This document shows, piece after piece, positions 24,869 through 33,073 of a DNA stretch of 33,485 nucleotides. Positions within the stretch are counted from its first letter, which is position 1. Each line of letters begins with the position of its first letter. Under the pieces are notes generated by a model, which was given only the letters and a program-made list of their open reading frames with translations, was not told the DNA's origin and ran no database searches. This stretch comes from Mycobacterium sp. (GTDB lineage: Bacteria; Actinomycetota; Actinomycetes; Mycobacteriales; Mycobacteriaceae), in NCBI GenBank assembly GCA_025965895.1, contig JAOPWC010000157.1, forward strand, positions 1-33,485, written 5' to 3'. The position numbers and the translations under genes were made by a program.

Positions 24869-27658
24869 TCAGGCGACGCCAGGATCGGATGTCTGCTCTG
24901 GGGCGGCAAGCACGTCGTCGATCTTGTACCGGCGTGCGGCCTCGACCGCCACCGACTGGTCGATCTCTCCGTCGTTCGCGAGACCTTCGAGCACCGCAAC
25001 CACCACCGACTCGGCGTCGGTGTTGAAGTAGCGGCGCGCTGCGGGGCGGGTGTCGGAGAAGCCGAAGCCGTCGGTGCCCAGCGTGATGTAGGTGTTGGGA
25101 ACCCACGGCCTGATCTGTTCGGGCACCTCGCGCATCCAGTCCGACACGGCGACGGCCGGACCACTCGTTTCGCCCAGCATCTGCGTCACATACGGCACTC
25201 GCGCCGGGCGGTCCGGGTAACGCAGCTTTTCCTTTTCGATCTCCACGCCCTCGCGGTTGAGTTCGTTCCAGCTCGTCACGGACCAGACGTCGGCGGCCAC
25301 GTCCCAGTCGCGAGCGAGCATCTGAGCCGCCTTGAGCGCCGACGGCATCGCGACGCCGGAGGCAAGGATCTGAGCCGTGTACGAATGCCGCTCCGGTGCG
25401 GGGTGGTAGCGGTACATGCCGCGCAGCAGGCCCTCCACGTCGAGGCCCTCGGGTTCCGGTGGCTGCGGGTACGGCTCGTTGTAAAGGGTGAGGTAGAAGA
25501 ACACGTTCTCCGGGTTCTCGCCGAACATCCGGGACAGGCCGCTCTCGACGATGTAGGCGATCTCGTAGGCGAAGGCCGGGTCGTAGGAGACCACCGCGGG
25601 GTTGGTGCTCGCCAGCACCAGCGAGTGGCCGTCCGCGTGCTGCAGCCCCTCGCCCGTCAGCGTGGTGCGCCCCGCGGTCGCGCCGAGCAGGAAACCGCGC
25701 GTCATCTGATCGGCGGCGGCCCAGAGCCCGTCGCCGGTGCGTTGAAAGCCGAACATCGAGTAGAAGATGTAGATCGGGATCATCGGCTCGTTGTGCGTCG
25801 CGTAGGACGTCCCCGCCGCGGTGAACGAGGCCGTCGAGCCGGCCTCGTTGATACCCTCGTGCAGGATCTGCCCGACCTCGCTTTCCTTGTACGCGAGCAT
25901 CAGCTCGGCGTCGACAGAGGTGTAAAGCTGGCCGTTGCGGTTGTAGATCTTCAGCGACGGGAACCATGAGTCCATCCCGAACGTGCGCGCCTCGTCGGGG
26001 ATAATCGGCACGATACGCGGGCCGATATCCTTGTTGCGCAACAGTTCTTTGAAGACGCGCACGGTCGCCATCGTGGTGGCGACCTCCTGGTTGCCGGAGC
26101 CTCTCTTGAGAGACTTGTAGGTGTCCCTCGGCGGAAGGGTCAGCGCCTTGGACTTGGTTCGCCGTTCGGGGATGAAACCGCCCAGCGCACGGCGCCGGTC
26201 CAGCAGGTAGCGGATCTCCGGTGCTTCGGGTCCGGGGTGGTAATAGGGCGGAAGGTACGGGTTCGCCTCGAGTTCCTTGTCCGAGATCGGGATCCGTTGC
26301 GTATCTCGGAAGTCCTTGAGATCTTCCAGTGCAAGCTTTTTCATTTGATGAGTGGCGTTGCGGCCTTCGAAGTGCTTGCCGAGTGTGTAACCCTTGATCG
26401 TGTGCGCCAGGATCACGGTGGGCTGGCCCTTGTGCTCCATCGCGGCCCGGTACGCGGCGTAGACCTTGCGGTAGTCGTGGCCGCCGCGCTTGAGGTTCCA
26501 AATGTCTTGGTCGGACAGGTGCTTCACGAGTTCCTTGGTACGAGGATCACGTCCAAAAAAGTGTTCGCGCACGTACCCGCCATCGTTGGCCTTATACGTC
26601 TGGTAGTCACCGTCCGGGGTCACGTTCATCAGGTTGACGAGCGCGCCGTCGCGGTCGGCGTGCAACAGCACGTCCCATTCGCGGCCCCAGACCACCTTGA
26701 TGACGTTCCAGCCGGCGCCGCGGAAGAACGACTCGAGCTCCTGGATGATCTTGCCGTTGCCGCGGACCGGTCCGTCCAGACGCTGCAGATTGCAGTTGAC
26801 GACGAAGGTGAGGTTGTCCAGCGCCTCCAGTGCGGCGACGTGGGCGAGGCCACGGCTCTCCGGTTCGTCCATCTCGCCGTCGCCGAGGAACGCCCAGACG
26901 TGTTGGTCCGACGTGTCCTTGATACCGCGGTCGCGAAGGTAGTGGTTGAACCGGGCCTGATAGATCGCGTTGATCGGACCCAGGCCCATCGACACCGTCG
27001 GGAACTCCCAGAAGTCGGGCTTCAGGCGGGGGTGGGGGTACGACGGCAGGCCGCCGCCGGGATGGCTGTGCTCCTGCCGGAACCCGTCGAGTTGGTCGGC
27101 CGTCAGCCTGCCCTCCAGGAACGCCCGAGCATAGATGCCGGGGGAGGCGTGGCCCTGGATGAACACCTGATCGCCGCCGCCGGGATGTGACTTGCCGCGG
27201 AAAAAGTGGTTGAAGCCGACCTCATAGAGCGCGGCCGACGACGCGTATGTGGAGATGTGGCCGCCGACGCCGACGCCGGGGCGCTGCGCGCGGTGGACCA
27301 TGATGGCGGCATTCCAGCGGATCCACGCTCGAAAGCGGCGTTCGACGTCCTCGTCTCCGGGGAACCACGGTTCCAGCTCAGTCGGGATCGTGTTGACGTA
27401 GTCGGTGGACGTCAGCGCCGGGATCGCCACCCTTTGCTCGCCGGCGCGCTCGAGCATCCGCAGCATCAGATACCGCGCCCGCGACGGTCCGGATCGGGCC
27501 AGGAGCTCGTCGAACGACTCAAGCCACTCGGAGGTCTCTTCGGGGTCGATATCGGGCAGGTAGGACGCCACCCCCTCACGAATCACGCGCACTCGCTCCG
27601 ATTCGTTTGGGGTGGATGAAGTTTGGGCCAGGTCGCGGCGCGCGAACTCGGTGGTCAA
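24869..27658 (-). CDS. aceE: Pyruvate dehydrogenase E1 component (homodimeric type)
   Basis: A 929-aa thiamine-diphosphate enzyme that decarboxylates pyruvate and transfers the acetyl group to the E2 lipoyl domain. The TPP motif runs from FLGDGEMDEPESRG (about residue 257) to VVNCNLQRLDG. Pyruvate-dehydrogenase blocks GVGGHISTYASSAALYEVGF and GHSLVLASTNPAV are present. The open frame reaches 27703, but TTG 27658 gives the mycobacterial TTEFARRDLAQ N-terminus and has AAGGAG 6 nt upstream, so the start is TTG. It precedes mabR on the same strand after 55 bp. Confidence 0.96.
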   Translation of the reverse strand: MTTEFARRDLAQTSSTPNESERVRVIREGVASYLPDIDPEETSEWLESFDELLARSGPSRARYLMLRMLERAGEQRVAIPALTSTDYVNTIPTELEPWFPGDEDVERRFRAWIRWNAAIMVHRAQRPGVGVGGHISTYASSAALYEVGFNHFFRGKSHPGGGDQVFIQGHASPGIYARAFLEGRLTADQLDGFRQEHSHPGGGLPSYPHPRLKPDFWEFPTVSMGLGPINAIYQARFNHYLRDRGIKDTSDQHVWAFLGDGEMDEPESRGLAHVAALEALDNLTFVVNCNLQRLDGPVRGNGKIIQELESFFRGAGWNVIKVVWGREWDVLLHADRDGALVNLMNVTPDGDYQTYKANDGGYVREHFFGRDPRTKELVKHLSDQDIWNLKRGGHDYRKVYAAYRAAMEHKGQPTVILAHTIKGYTLGKHFEGRNATHQMKKLALEDLKDFRDTQRIPISDKELEANPYLPPYYHPGPEAPEIRYLLDRRRALGGFIPERRTKSKALTLPPRDTYKSLKRGSGNQEVATTMATVRVFKELLRNKDIGPRIVPIIPDEARTFGMDSWFPSLKIYNRNGQLYTSVDAELMLAYKESEVGQILHEGINEAGSTASFTAAGTSYATHNEPMIPIYIFYSMFGFQRTGDGLWAAADQMTRGFLLGATAGRTTLTGEGLQHADGHSLVLASTNPAVVSYDPAFAYEIAYIVESGLSRMFGENPENVFFYLTLYNEPYPQPPEPEGLDVEGLLRGMYRYHPAPERHSYTAQILASGVAMPSALKAAQMLARDWDVAADVWSVTSWNELNREGVEIEKEKLRYPDRPARVPYVTQMLGETSGPAVAVSDWMREVPEQIRPWVPNTYITLGTDGFGFSDTRPAARRYFNTDAESVVVAVLEGLANDGEIDQSVAVEAARRYKIDDVLAAPEQTSDPGVA

Positions 27659-27822
27659 CTTCCGCTCCTTGCTAGGCGGTGTTCGATAACTTCTATCGTC
27701 CACCTATCGTGCCCCACACGCATCGTCGGTGGTGCTTGCCGGCGGCAAGGCGCAGAAGAGCCAGGAACGGGAATTTCCGACCTCCCGGCGGCAGAACCGG
27801 TCAACCGGTAACGTCTTGGCGC

Positions 27823-28407
27823 GTGCCGAAGGGTGGGAAAGCGGTCGAATTGCACCCCTGGCGACCTGCTGCCCTGATTGCCGGCCTCCTGGCGGCGGTG
27901 CTGCTGGTGATCGTCGGATGCACCAGCGTCACGGGCGGCACCGCCAAGGTCGACGCCAAAGACGCGCCCGCGTACCGCACATCGGCGTCGATCTCGGTGT
28001 CCGAATCCGCGGCGACGTCAAGCGAGCGCGAATCTAAGCGGCAGCAGTCGATGACCACGCAGGCCGTTCACCATTCCTGCGATTCACTGGCCTCCAGCAG
28101 CGTCGACGCGATCACCGCGGTCAACGCCTACGTCGGCGCGTTCAACAACGGCGGCAGCGGCGCGGCGTCGTCGAAGGAGGGGCCCGCGATCGACTCCCTG
28201 AACCACAGCGCCGACCTCGTTTCGGGCAGTCTTACGCCGGATTTGTCGCCGCAACTGCACGACGCGTTGAGCGGTTGGGTGGACGCGGCCAGGGCGGTCG
28301 CCGGTGCGATAAGCAGCCACGCATCTCCCGACGACTTCAACTCGGCAGTTGGCCGGTTGAACGACGCCAAGACGAAAGCGCTGAACCTGTGTGATGCCGC
28401 ATACTGA
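27823..28407 (+). CDS. Probable lipoprotein (Rv2240c-like)
   Basis: A 194-aa protein with GTG start 27823. The N-terminus has a basic and aromatic lead (VPKGGKAVELHPWR), a hydrophobic stretch, and lipobox VIVGC with Cys33, so it is likely lipid-anchored to the outer face of the cytoplasmic membrane. The mature part is Ser/Ala-rich, then helical, with two cysteines (HHSCDSL and LNLCDAAY) that could form a disulphide. The frame is open from 27679, but that start would overlap the aceE upstream region and bury the signal. It corresponds in position to Rv2240c. Function unknown. Confidence 0.78.
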   Translation: MPKGGKAVELHPWRPAALIAGLLAAVLLVIVGCTSVTGGTAKVDAKDAPAYRTSASISVSESAATSSERESKRQQSMTTQAVHHSCDSLASSSVDAITAVNAYVGAFNNGGSGAASSKEGPAIDSLNHSADLVSGSLTPDLSPQLHDALSGWVDAARAVAGAISSHASPDDFNSAVGRLNDAKTKALNLCDAAY

Positions 28408-28482
28408 CAACTCCGACCGTCGGGCTGGGCCGGCATACCGCGGCATGGGACGATAGGGCAGAACAGGGCCAAGCCCTGACGT

Positions 28483-28491
28483 AAAGGAGGT
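28483..28491 (+). promoter_or_regulatory. Consensus ribosome binding site AAAGGAGGT
   Basis: A full anti-Shine-Dalgarno match 6 nt before GTG 28498. It is the strongest such site in the window and decides the start of the DUF3052 gene. Confidence 0.8.
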
Positions 28492-28497
28492 CCGACG

Positions 28498-28920
28498 GTG
28501 GTCGCGGCGGGTGACGCCCCGAACTACGCCCGGAGACTGGGCATCCAAAAAAATCAGGTTGTGCAGGAGTTGGGCTGGGACGACGACGTCGACGACGACA
28601 TTCGTGCCGACATCGAGGAGGCGTGCGGCGGTGAGCTGCTCGACGAGGACGCCGACGATGTCGTCGATGTCGTGCTGTTGTGGTGGCGTGACGGCGACGG
28701 AGACCTGGTTGACCGGCTGATGGACGCGATCACACCGCTCGCGGAGGACGGCATCATCTGGGTGCTGACGCCCAAGACCGGCAAGCCGGGGCATGTGCTG
28801 CCGGCCGAGATCGCGGAGTCGGCTCCCACCGCCGGGCTGATGCAAACTTCGTCGGCGAATCTCGGTGACTGGAGCGCGAGCCGGCTGGTGCAGCCCAAGT
28901 CGCGCGCGGGGAGGCGCTGA
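28498..28920 (+). CDS. DUF3052 family protein (Rv2239c-like)
   Basis: A 140-aa acidic protein. NYARRLGIQKNQVVQELGWD, the Asp-rich DDDVDDDIRADIEE and VVLLWWRDGDGDLVD segments, and the late GLMQTSSANLGDWSASRLVQ are characteristic of actinobacterial DUF3052, which has no assigned function. GTG 28498 has a consensus ribosome site. ahpE follows after 31 bp on the same strand, an arrangement kept in M. tuberculosis, so an oxidative-stress connection is possible but unproven. No membrane segment. Confidence 0.88.
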   Translation: MVAAGDAPNYARRLGIQKNQVVQELGWDDDVDDDIRADIEEACGGELLDEDADDVVDVVLLWWRDGDGDLVDRLMDAITPLAEDGIIWVLTPKTGKPGHVLPAEIAESAPTAGLMQTSSANLGDWSASRLVQPKSRAGRR

Positions 28921-28951
28921 TGAGCGCTTGCGCGAAGAAGAGAGAGCGCTG

Positions 28952-29425
28952 ATGCTCACGGTTGGCACGCCGGCGCCGGACTTCACACTGCGCGACCAGA
29001 ACCAGCAGCCGGTGTCGCTGCGCGACTTCCGGGACGCCAAGAACGTGCTGCTGGTGTTCTTTCCATTGGCGTTCACCGGCGTGTGTCAGGGCGAACTCGA
29101 CGAGATCCGCGACCACCTGCCGGATTACGAGAACGACGACACCCAGACACTGGCTATCTCGGTGGGGCCGCCTCCGACGCACAAGGTCTGGTCCGCCGAA
29201 AGCGGATTCACATTTCCGATCCTCTCCGATTTCTGGCCTCATGGGGCGGTGAGCCAGGCCTACGAAGTGTTCAACGAGGACGCCGGCTTCTCCAACCGCG
29301 GCACGTTCGTGATCGACCGGTCCGGCATCACCCGGTTCGCAGAGATGAAGCAGCCTGGCGAGGCCCGCGACCAGAAGGTGTGGACCGACGCGCTCGCGGC
29401 GCTGGGCTCGACTCCCATCGGCTGA
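28952..29425 (+). CDS. ahpE: One-cysteine peroxiredoxin AhpE
   Basis: A 157-aa thioredoxin-fold peroxidase. The peroxidatic site is P38-LAF-T42-GV-C45, and no second cysteine resides elsewhere in the protein, so it is a one-Cys type. Mycobacterial AhpE reduces peroxynitrite and fatty-acid hydroperoxides and is recycled by mycothiol/mycoredoxin-1. ATG 28952 gives the canonical MLTVGTPAPDF start, with a purine-rich AGAAGAGAGAG upstream. Convergent with kup, 55 bp apart. Confidence 0.94.
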   Translation: MLTVGTPAPDFTLRDQNQQPVSLRDFRDAKNVLLVFFPLAFTGVCQGELDEIRDHLPDYENDDTQTLAISVGPPPTHKVWSAESGFTFPILSDFWPHGAVSQAYEVFNEDAGFSNRGTFVIDRSGITRFAEMKQPGEARDQKVWTDALAALGSTPIG

Positions 29426-29480
29426 GGCCAAAGCTGCCGATCATGAACGACTATCGCGCAGGCTGCCGACGCTCGATGAC

Positions 29481-31466
29481 TCAGATCTCAATTCGTGAAC
29501 CCATGATCACCGTGCGGTCCAGGGGCAGGCTGAAGTACTCGGCCGCGTCGGCGGTGATGTAGGAGGTCGCGATGAAAAGGCGCTTGCGCCAGGGCGCCAT
29601 GGTTCGCGAACTGCCTTTCCTCAGTTCAAGCTTCGACAAAAAATAGGAAGCACCATCGATGGTCGCGCCTTCTGCCTTCGCCGCATCCAGCACAAGTAGT
29701 GCATTGGCGATGTTCGGCTTTTCCATGTACCCGAAGCAGGCCCTGACGTGGATGATTCCGTCTCTGGCGTAGTCGAGCGCGTCCACTTCTGTCCGCTCGT
29801 CGTCCGGGACTCGCGGCACCGGCAATGTGTCGATCGCCATGATCACCACATGCTCGTGAAGCACGTGATTGTGCTTGACGTTGGCCCGCATTGCCAGAGG
29901 CGTGGTCTGTTTGCCACGGTTGAGGAACACCGCCGTGCCGGGGGTTCGCACCAGCGGCGGGTGACAATCGGTGAGCTGGTTGACGAATTCCTGCAGTGGT
30001 CCTTCCGCCTGCTCTCGCGCGCGGGTGACGATCTCGCGGCCGCGCTGCCAGGTGGTCATCACGGTGTACGCGGCGATGCCAATAAGCACCGGCAACCACG
30101 CCCCGTGAACCAGCTTGGTCAGGTTCGCCGCCACAAACAGAAGGTCGATCGGCAGCAGGACACCGGCGCCGATCAGGATCAGCCACAGCGGTGTCCCCCA
30201 CCGGGTGTGGGCGATGTACAAGAACAACAGCGTGGTGATGGTGATGGTTCCGGTCACCGCCATGCCGTACGCGTAGGCCAGGCTCGCCGAGCTGCGGAAC
30301 GCGAACACCAGTGTGAGCACGGAGACCATCAGCAGACCGTTGATCCACGGCACGTAAATCTGGCCGATCGCCGACTCCGAGGTGTGCACGATCCGCAACC
30401 TCGGCAGGTAACCGAGCCGGGCGGCCTGCGACGCCACCGAGTATGCGCCGGCGATCACCGCCTGGGACGCGATGATCGTTGCGGCGGTGGCCAGCAACAC
30501 CATCGGCACCCGTGCCCAGGACGGCGTGAGCAGAAAGAACGGGGCGTGCATGGTGCGCTCGTCGCCCACCAATAGCGCCCCCTGGCCGAAATAGTTGAGC
30601 ACCAATGCCGGCAAGACCAGAAACAGCCAGGCGCGGGTGATGGCCGACCGGCCGAAGTGGCCCATGTCGGCGTAGAGCGCCTCGGCGCCGGTGACAGCAA
30701 GCACCACCGCGGCCAGGGCGAAGAACGCGATGCCGAAGTGCCCGACCATGAACTCCAGCCCGTATGTCGGCGAAAGGGCCTTGAGGATTTGCGGATGACC
30801 GACGATGCCGTGCACACCGCACGCGGCAATCGACACGAACCAGATGATCATCACGGGTCCGAACAGACGCCCAACCGCACCGGTGCCGTAACGCTGAAGG
30901 GTAAACAGCGCAACGATAATCACCGCGGTGATCGGCACTATCCAACCTTCCAGCCTGGGCTCGACGACCTTGAGCCCTTCGACCGCGGACAGCACCGAGA
31001 TAGCCGGGGTGATCATGCTGTCGCCGAAAAACAATGCGGCGCCGAAGATACCGAGCGCTGCCAGCGTCATCGCGGTGCGACTACCCTGTCCGGCCCAGCG
31101 CCGCAGCAGCGTGATGAGCGCCATGATGCCGCCCTCGCCTTCGTTGTCGGCGCGCATCACCAGGGTGACGTAGGTCAGCGTGACGACGATCATCACCGAC
31201 CAGAAAATCAACGACACGACTCCGTAGATGTTGTCCCTGCTAATCGGTACGGGGTGAGGATCCTTCGGGTTGAAGACGGTCTGGACGGTGTAGATCGGGC
31301 TGGTGCCGATGTCGCCGAACACCACACCGAGTGCGCCGACCACGAAGGCCACGCGAACCCCTTCTGCGTCGCGCTGTGTGCGGAGCGGCGATGCCTGTCC
31401 GGAAGTTGTGTGCAAGGCGAGATCCTTGTTCGGCGGATGCAGTTCACGGGGACGGGGCTGAGACAA
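29481..31466 (-). CDS. kup: Kup-family potassium uptake protein
   Basis: A 661-aa transporter (K+/H+ symport). The family signature FGDIGTSPIYT lies at residues 50-60, about twelve hydrophobic segments follow to about residue 480, and a cytoplasmic C-terminal domain of about 180 residues completes it, a normal length. The start is uncertain: TTG 31466 is used, about 30 residues before the first membrane segment, and no clear ribosome site is seen. I do not recall a Kup gene in M. tuberculosis at this locus, so it appears to be a lineage-specific neighbour between ahpE and tRNA-Val. Confidence 0.92.
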   Translation of the reverse strand: MSQPRPRELHPPNKDLALHTTSGQASPLRTQRDAEGVRVAFVVGALGVVFGDIGTSPIYTVQTVFNPKDPHPVPISRDNIYGVVSLIFWSVMIVVTLTYVTLVMRADNEGEGGIMALITLLRRWAGQGSRTAMTLAALGIFGAALFFGDSMITPAISVLSAVEGLKVVEPRLEGWIVPITAVIIVALFTLQRYGTGAVGRLFGPVMIIWFVSIAACGVHGIVGHPQILKALSPTYGLEFMVGHFGIAFFALAAVVLAVTGAEALYADMGHFGRSAITRAWLFLVLPALVLNYFGQGALLVGDERTMHAPFFLLTPSWARVPMVLLATAATIIASQAVIAGAYSVASQAARLGYLPRLRIVHTSESAIGQIYVPWINGLLMVSVLTLVFAFRSSASLAYAYGMAVTGTITITTLLFLYIAHTRWGTPLWLILIGAGVLLPIDLLFVAANLTKLVHGAWLPVLIGIAAYTVMTTWQRGREIVTRAREQAEGPLQEFVNQLTDCHPPLVRTPGTAVFLNRGKQTTPLAMRANVKHNHVLHEHVVIMAIDTLPVPRVPDDERTEVDALDYARDGIIHVRACFGYMEKPNIANALLVLDAAKAEGATIDGASYFLSKLELRKGSSRTMAPWRKRLFIATSYITADAAEYFSLPLDRTVIMGSRIEI

Positions 31467-31584
31467 CGTCTGTGGCGGGTCTACCCAACTTGAGGAGAGC
31501 TGTCACTTCGATGACAAAAGCAATCATTGAGCATCTTTGTTACGTGGCGATGCGGCGGAGTTTCGCTGCCGCGGCCCACGCGGG

Positions 31585-31590
31585 TAGCCT
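31585..31590 (+). promoter_or_regulatory. Candidate -10 element of tRNA-Val
   Basis: TAGCCT ends 9 nt before the mature tRNA 5' end, giving a short precursor leader. No good -35 hexamer is visible. Confidence 0.35.
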
Positions 31591-31599
31591 GCCCGGCAC

Positions 31600-31671
31600 G
31601 GGCGTGTAGCTCAGTGGTAGAGCTCTGGTTTTACACACCAGCGGTCGGGGGTTCGATACCCTCCGCGCCCA
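31600..31671 (+). tRNA. tRNA-Val (anticodon UAC)
   Basis: A 72-nt cloverleaf. The acceptor stem pairs GGGCGTG with CGCGCCC (one G-U), the D stem is GCTC/GAGC, the anticodon stem is CTGGT/ACCAG around loop TTTACAC (anticodon TAC), and the T stem is GGGGG/CCCTC with loop TTCGATA. The discriminator is A and CCA is not encoded. Its 3' end is the integration site of the element downstream. Confidence 0.97.
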
Positions 31672-31672
31672 C
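31649..31672 (+). repeat. attL-type core: 3' end of tRNA-Val
   Basis: The 24 bp from the T arm through the acceptor end (GGGTTCGATACC...GCGCCCAC) recur exactly at 33187-33210 in direct orientation. Duplicated tRNA 3' ends are the signature of site-specific integration by tyrosine integrases. Confidence 0.85.
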
Positions 31673-31720
31673 AAATGCTCCCGACCTGTCTGCGCAGGTA
31701 GATAGCCATTTTAATGTTTG

Positions 31721-31882
31721 CTAGCGACCCGTCTGGCCGTCGCGTGGCCGCATTTTGGCCGCATTCTCGCGTAAACGTGCGTCGTGCGGAGCGGTCGCGA
31801 CAGCTTCGAGGTCGTCGTCGAACAGGTCCGCGTAGATGTCGAGAGTCATTGCTGCGGAGGCATGGCCGAGCATCCGCTGACA
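31721..31882 (-). pseudogene. Tyrosine integrase, C-terminal remnant
   Basis: A 53-codon frame with no upstream start (it is bounded by an in-frame TAG at 31883-31885) reads QRMLGHASAAMTLDIYADLF and continues DDDLEAVATAPHDARLRENA. The GHAS histidine and the TLDIY tyrosine are the last two catalytic residues of phage-type tyrosine recombinases. The upstream catalytic domain and the arm-binding domain are missing. It ends 48 bp from attL, the usual position of int in tRNA-integrated actinobacterial prophages. Non-functional as it stands. Confidence 0.85.
31744..31765 (+). repeat. Tandem 11-bp-period repeat near attL (candidate integrase arm site)
   Basis: GTGGCCGCAT followed 11 bp later by TTGGCCGCAT, 71 bp inside the attL core. 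It overlaps the 3' coding end of the integrase stub. The same arrangement recurs at 33074-33095 with 20 of 22 bases identical. Confidence 0.5.
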
Positions 31883-32034
31883 CTAGGGTTGCCACCGCCG
31901 AGACCACCTTGCGCTTGACCGAGACGCAACCGCTCTCGGCCAGCATTAATTCGCCTTGGTTCCCACCGCTTCGCCGTAGTAAACCCGCCACCCGTCGTAC
32001 TGCGGCGAGAGGGTGCCCGGGATCATAGATAACC

Positions 32035-32313
32035 ATGCTGCAATGGGAAACAGTGGACCCTGAGGCGACCTACCCGTTCGAGCGCTACAAAGTGGTCAGC
32101 GGCAACCGTGAATACCGCATCTTCTACGACCCCGGGGCAAGCCAAGTCCTCCCGTGGATTCTGGTGGTCCGGGAGGTCTGGGAGGATGGCGCGCACGTGC
32201 ACATCCACCACGGCACCTACCGCACCGTCGACGAGGTGAAGCGAGCCGCCGGGCAATGGGAAGGCCCGCCACCCCCAGAAGGGATGACGGGCCGACTGTG
32301 GCACCAGAATTAG
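32035..32313 (+). CDS. Hypothetical protein of the integrated element (92 aa)
   Basis: A 92-aa protein, MLQWETVDPEATYPFERYKV..., rich in aromatic and charged residues with alternating beta-like segments (YKVVSGNREYRIFYDP, WILVVREVWEDGAHVHIHHG) and a helical stretch (TVDEVKRAAGQWEG). The compact alpha/beta pattern suggests a small soluble cytoplasmic protein. I recognise no family. ATG 32035 lacks a good ribosome site, so translation may be weak or leaderless. Its stop overlaps the convergent 147-aa gene's stop (TTAG). Confidence 0.55.
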   Translation: MLQWETVDPEATYPFERYKVVSGNREYRIFYDPGASQVLPWILVVREVWEDGAHVHIHHGTYRTVDEVKRAAGQWEGPPPPEGMTGRLWHQN

Positions 32314-32753
32314 GCCTCGCCGGTCAGCGGGCGGCCGGCCCACCTGTCGAGCTCGTCGGCGGCCTCGATGAGTACCGCGGCGAGTCGGCGCGCATCGTCA
32401 CTGGTGATGCCAAGGTCGCTGTCAATGGTCACCGTCACCCCTGGGCGCTCGATTCGGCCAGTCAAGTCAAAGCTGCCGTCTGAGAACTGAGTGACGTGGT
32501 TCCGCACCACCACCTCTTGGCCGCCGTCCTGCTGCCAGCGGCTCAGGGCCTCCGCACGAATGGTGCGGGATGTTCCGAGGATGCAGCGATAGGCGCGCGA
32601 CGTGCTGGGCTCCTGCCACTCGTCGACCACCGCAACGCCGTCGGGGAGTGGCACGTCAGGGGCGCCGTCAGGCCAGTCTTGAACAAGATGAAGTCGACGC
32701 ACAGTGTGGCGCCGCTGGCGGCTTGCGGATCTCTGAGTGATGATGTGCGTCAT
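32310..32753 (-). CDS. Hypothetical mycobacterial phage-like protein (147 aa)
   Basis: A 147-aa protein with a real ribosome site (GGGAGG 8-9 nt before ATG 32753). The N-terminus is basic (RQRRHTVRRLH), the middle is beta-rich, and the C-terminus, GITSDDARRLAAVLIEAADE, is a helix pattern I associate with uncharacterised mycobacteriophage and mycobacterial island proteins. No catalytic motif. It is divergent from the HTH gene, with two palindromic operators between, so it is the probable regulated target of that HTH protein. Confidence 0.68.
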   Translation of the reverse strand: MTHIITQRSASRQRRHTVRRLHLVQDWPDGAPDVPLPDGVAVVDEWQEPSTSRAYRCILGTSRTIRAEALSRWQQDGGQEVVVRNHVTQFSDGSFDLTGRIERPGVTVTIDSDLGITSDDARRLAAVLIEAADELDRWAGRPLTGEA

Positions 32754-32800
32754 TGTTGTTGCCTCCCATGTTAAGTCGAACCCCCAGACCCGCCGTAGAC

Positions 32801-32860
32801 TGTAGCGCGCTACAAACCAATAGCGGAAGGTGATCCGCGAAGTTATTTCAGCGCGCTACA
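32801..32860. promoter_or_regulatory. Paired palindromic operators in a divergent promoter
   Basis: O1 (32801-32814) is the perfect palindrome TGTAGCGCGCTACA. O2 (32847-32860), TTCAGCGCGCTACA, matches it at 12 of 14 positions, with 46 bp centre to centre. TACAGT on the minus strand (32799-32804) overlaps O1, and TACACT on the plus strand (32856-32861) overlaps O2. Both have the position of -10 hexamers of the divergent genes. Confidence 0.6.
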
Positions 32861-32869
32861 CTTCCACCC

Positions 32870-33064
32870 GTGGATCAACTCGCGCTTATCAGGCGAGCGG
32901 CGAAGCTGCGCGAACGACGGCACGACGCTTTCGAGGCCGCCGACGACGACCTGCGCCGCCTCATCCGCGAAGGCTTCGAGCACGGCATCCCCGGCGAGCA
33001 GCTCGCCCAGGCGGCCGGCCTGTCAATGTCGCGGGTCTATCAGATCCGCGACGGGCGCCGCTGA
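32870..33064 (+). CDS. Small helix-turn-helix DNA-binding protein (64 aa)
   Basis: A 64-aa protein. After a charged helix (ALIRRAAKLRERRHDAF), the C-terminal half PGEQLAQAAGLSMSRVYQIR is a clear helix-turn-helix of the sigma-region-4/HTH_7 kind with an arginine-rich end. The size and place near attR suggest a control protein such as a repressor or excision regulator of the integrated element. GTG 32870 lies 8 nt after a TACACT -10-like hexamer and has no ribosome site, so the transcript is probably leaderless. The two palindromes upstream are its likely binding sites. Family membership beyond HTH is not recognised. Confidence 0.72.
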   Translation: MDQLALIRRAAKLRERRHDAFEAADDDLRRLIREGFEHGIPGEQLAQAAGLSMSRVYQIRDGRR

Positions 33065-33073
33065 GGCCAGCCC

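Noticed and set aside
24816..26501. 561-codon minus-strand open frame overlapping aceE in another frame
   Set aside because: It is a shifted frame of aceE itself; the aceE frame carries all pyruvate dehydrogenase motifs and the shadow has none.
31467..31599. Possible c-di-AMP (ydaO) riboswitch upstream of kup
   Set aside because: The gap is only 133 bp including the tRNA promoter, and no long conserved stem arrangement could be recognised.
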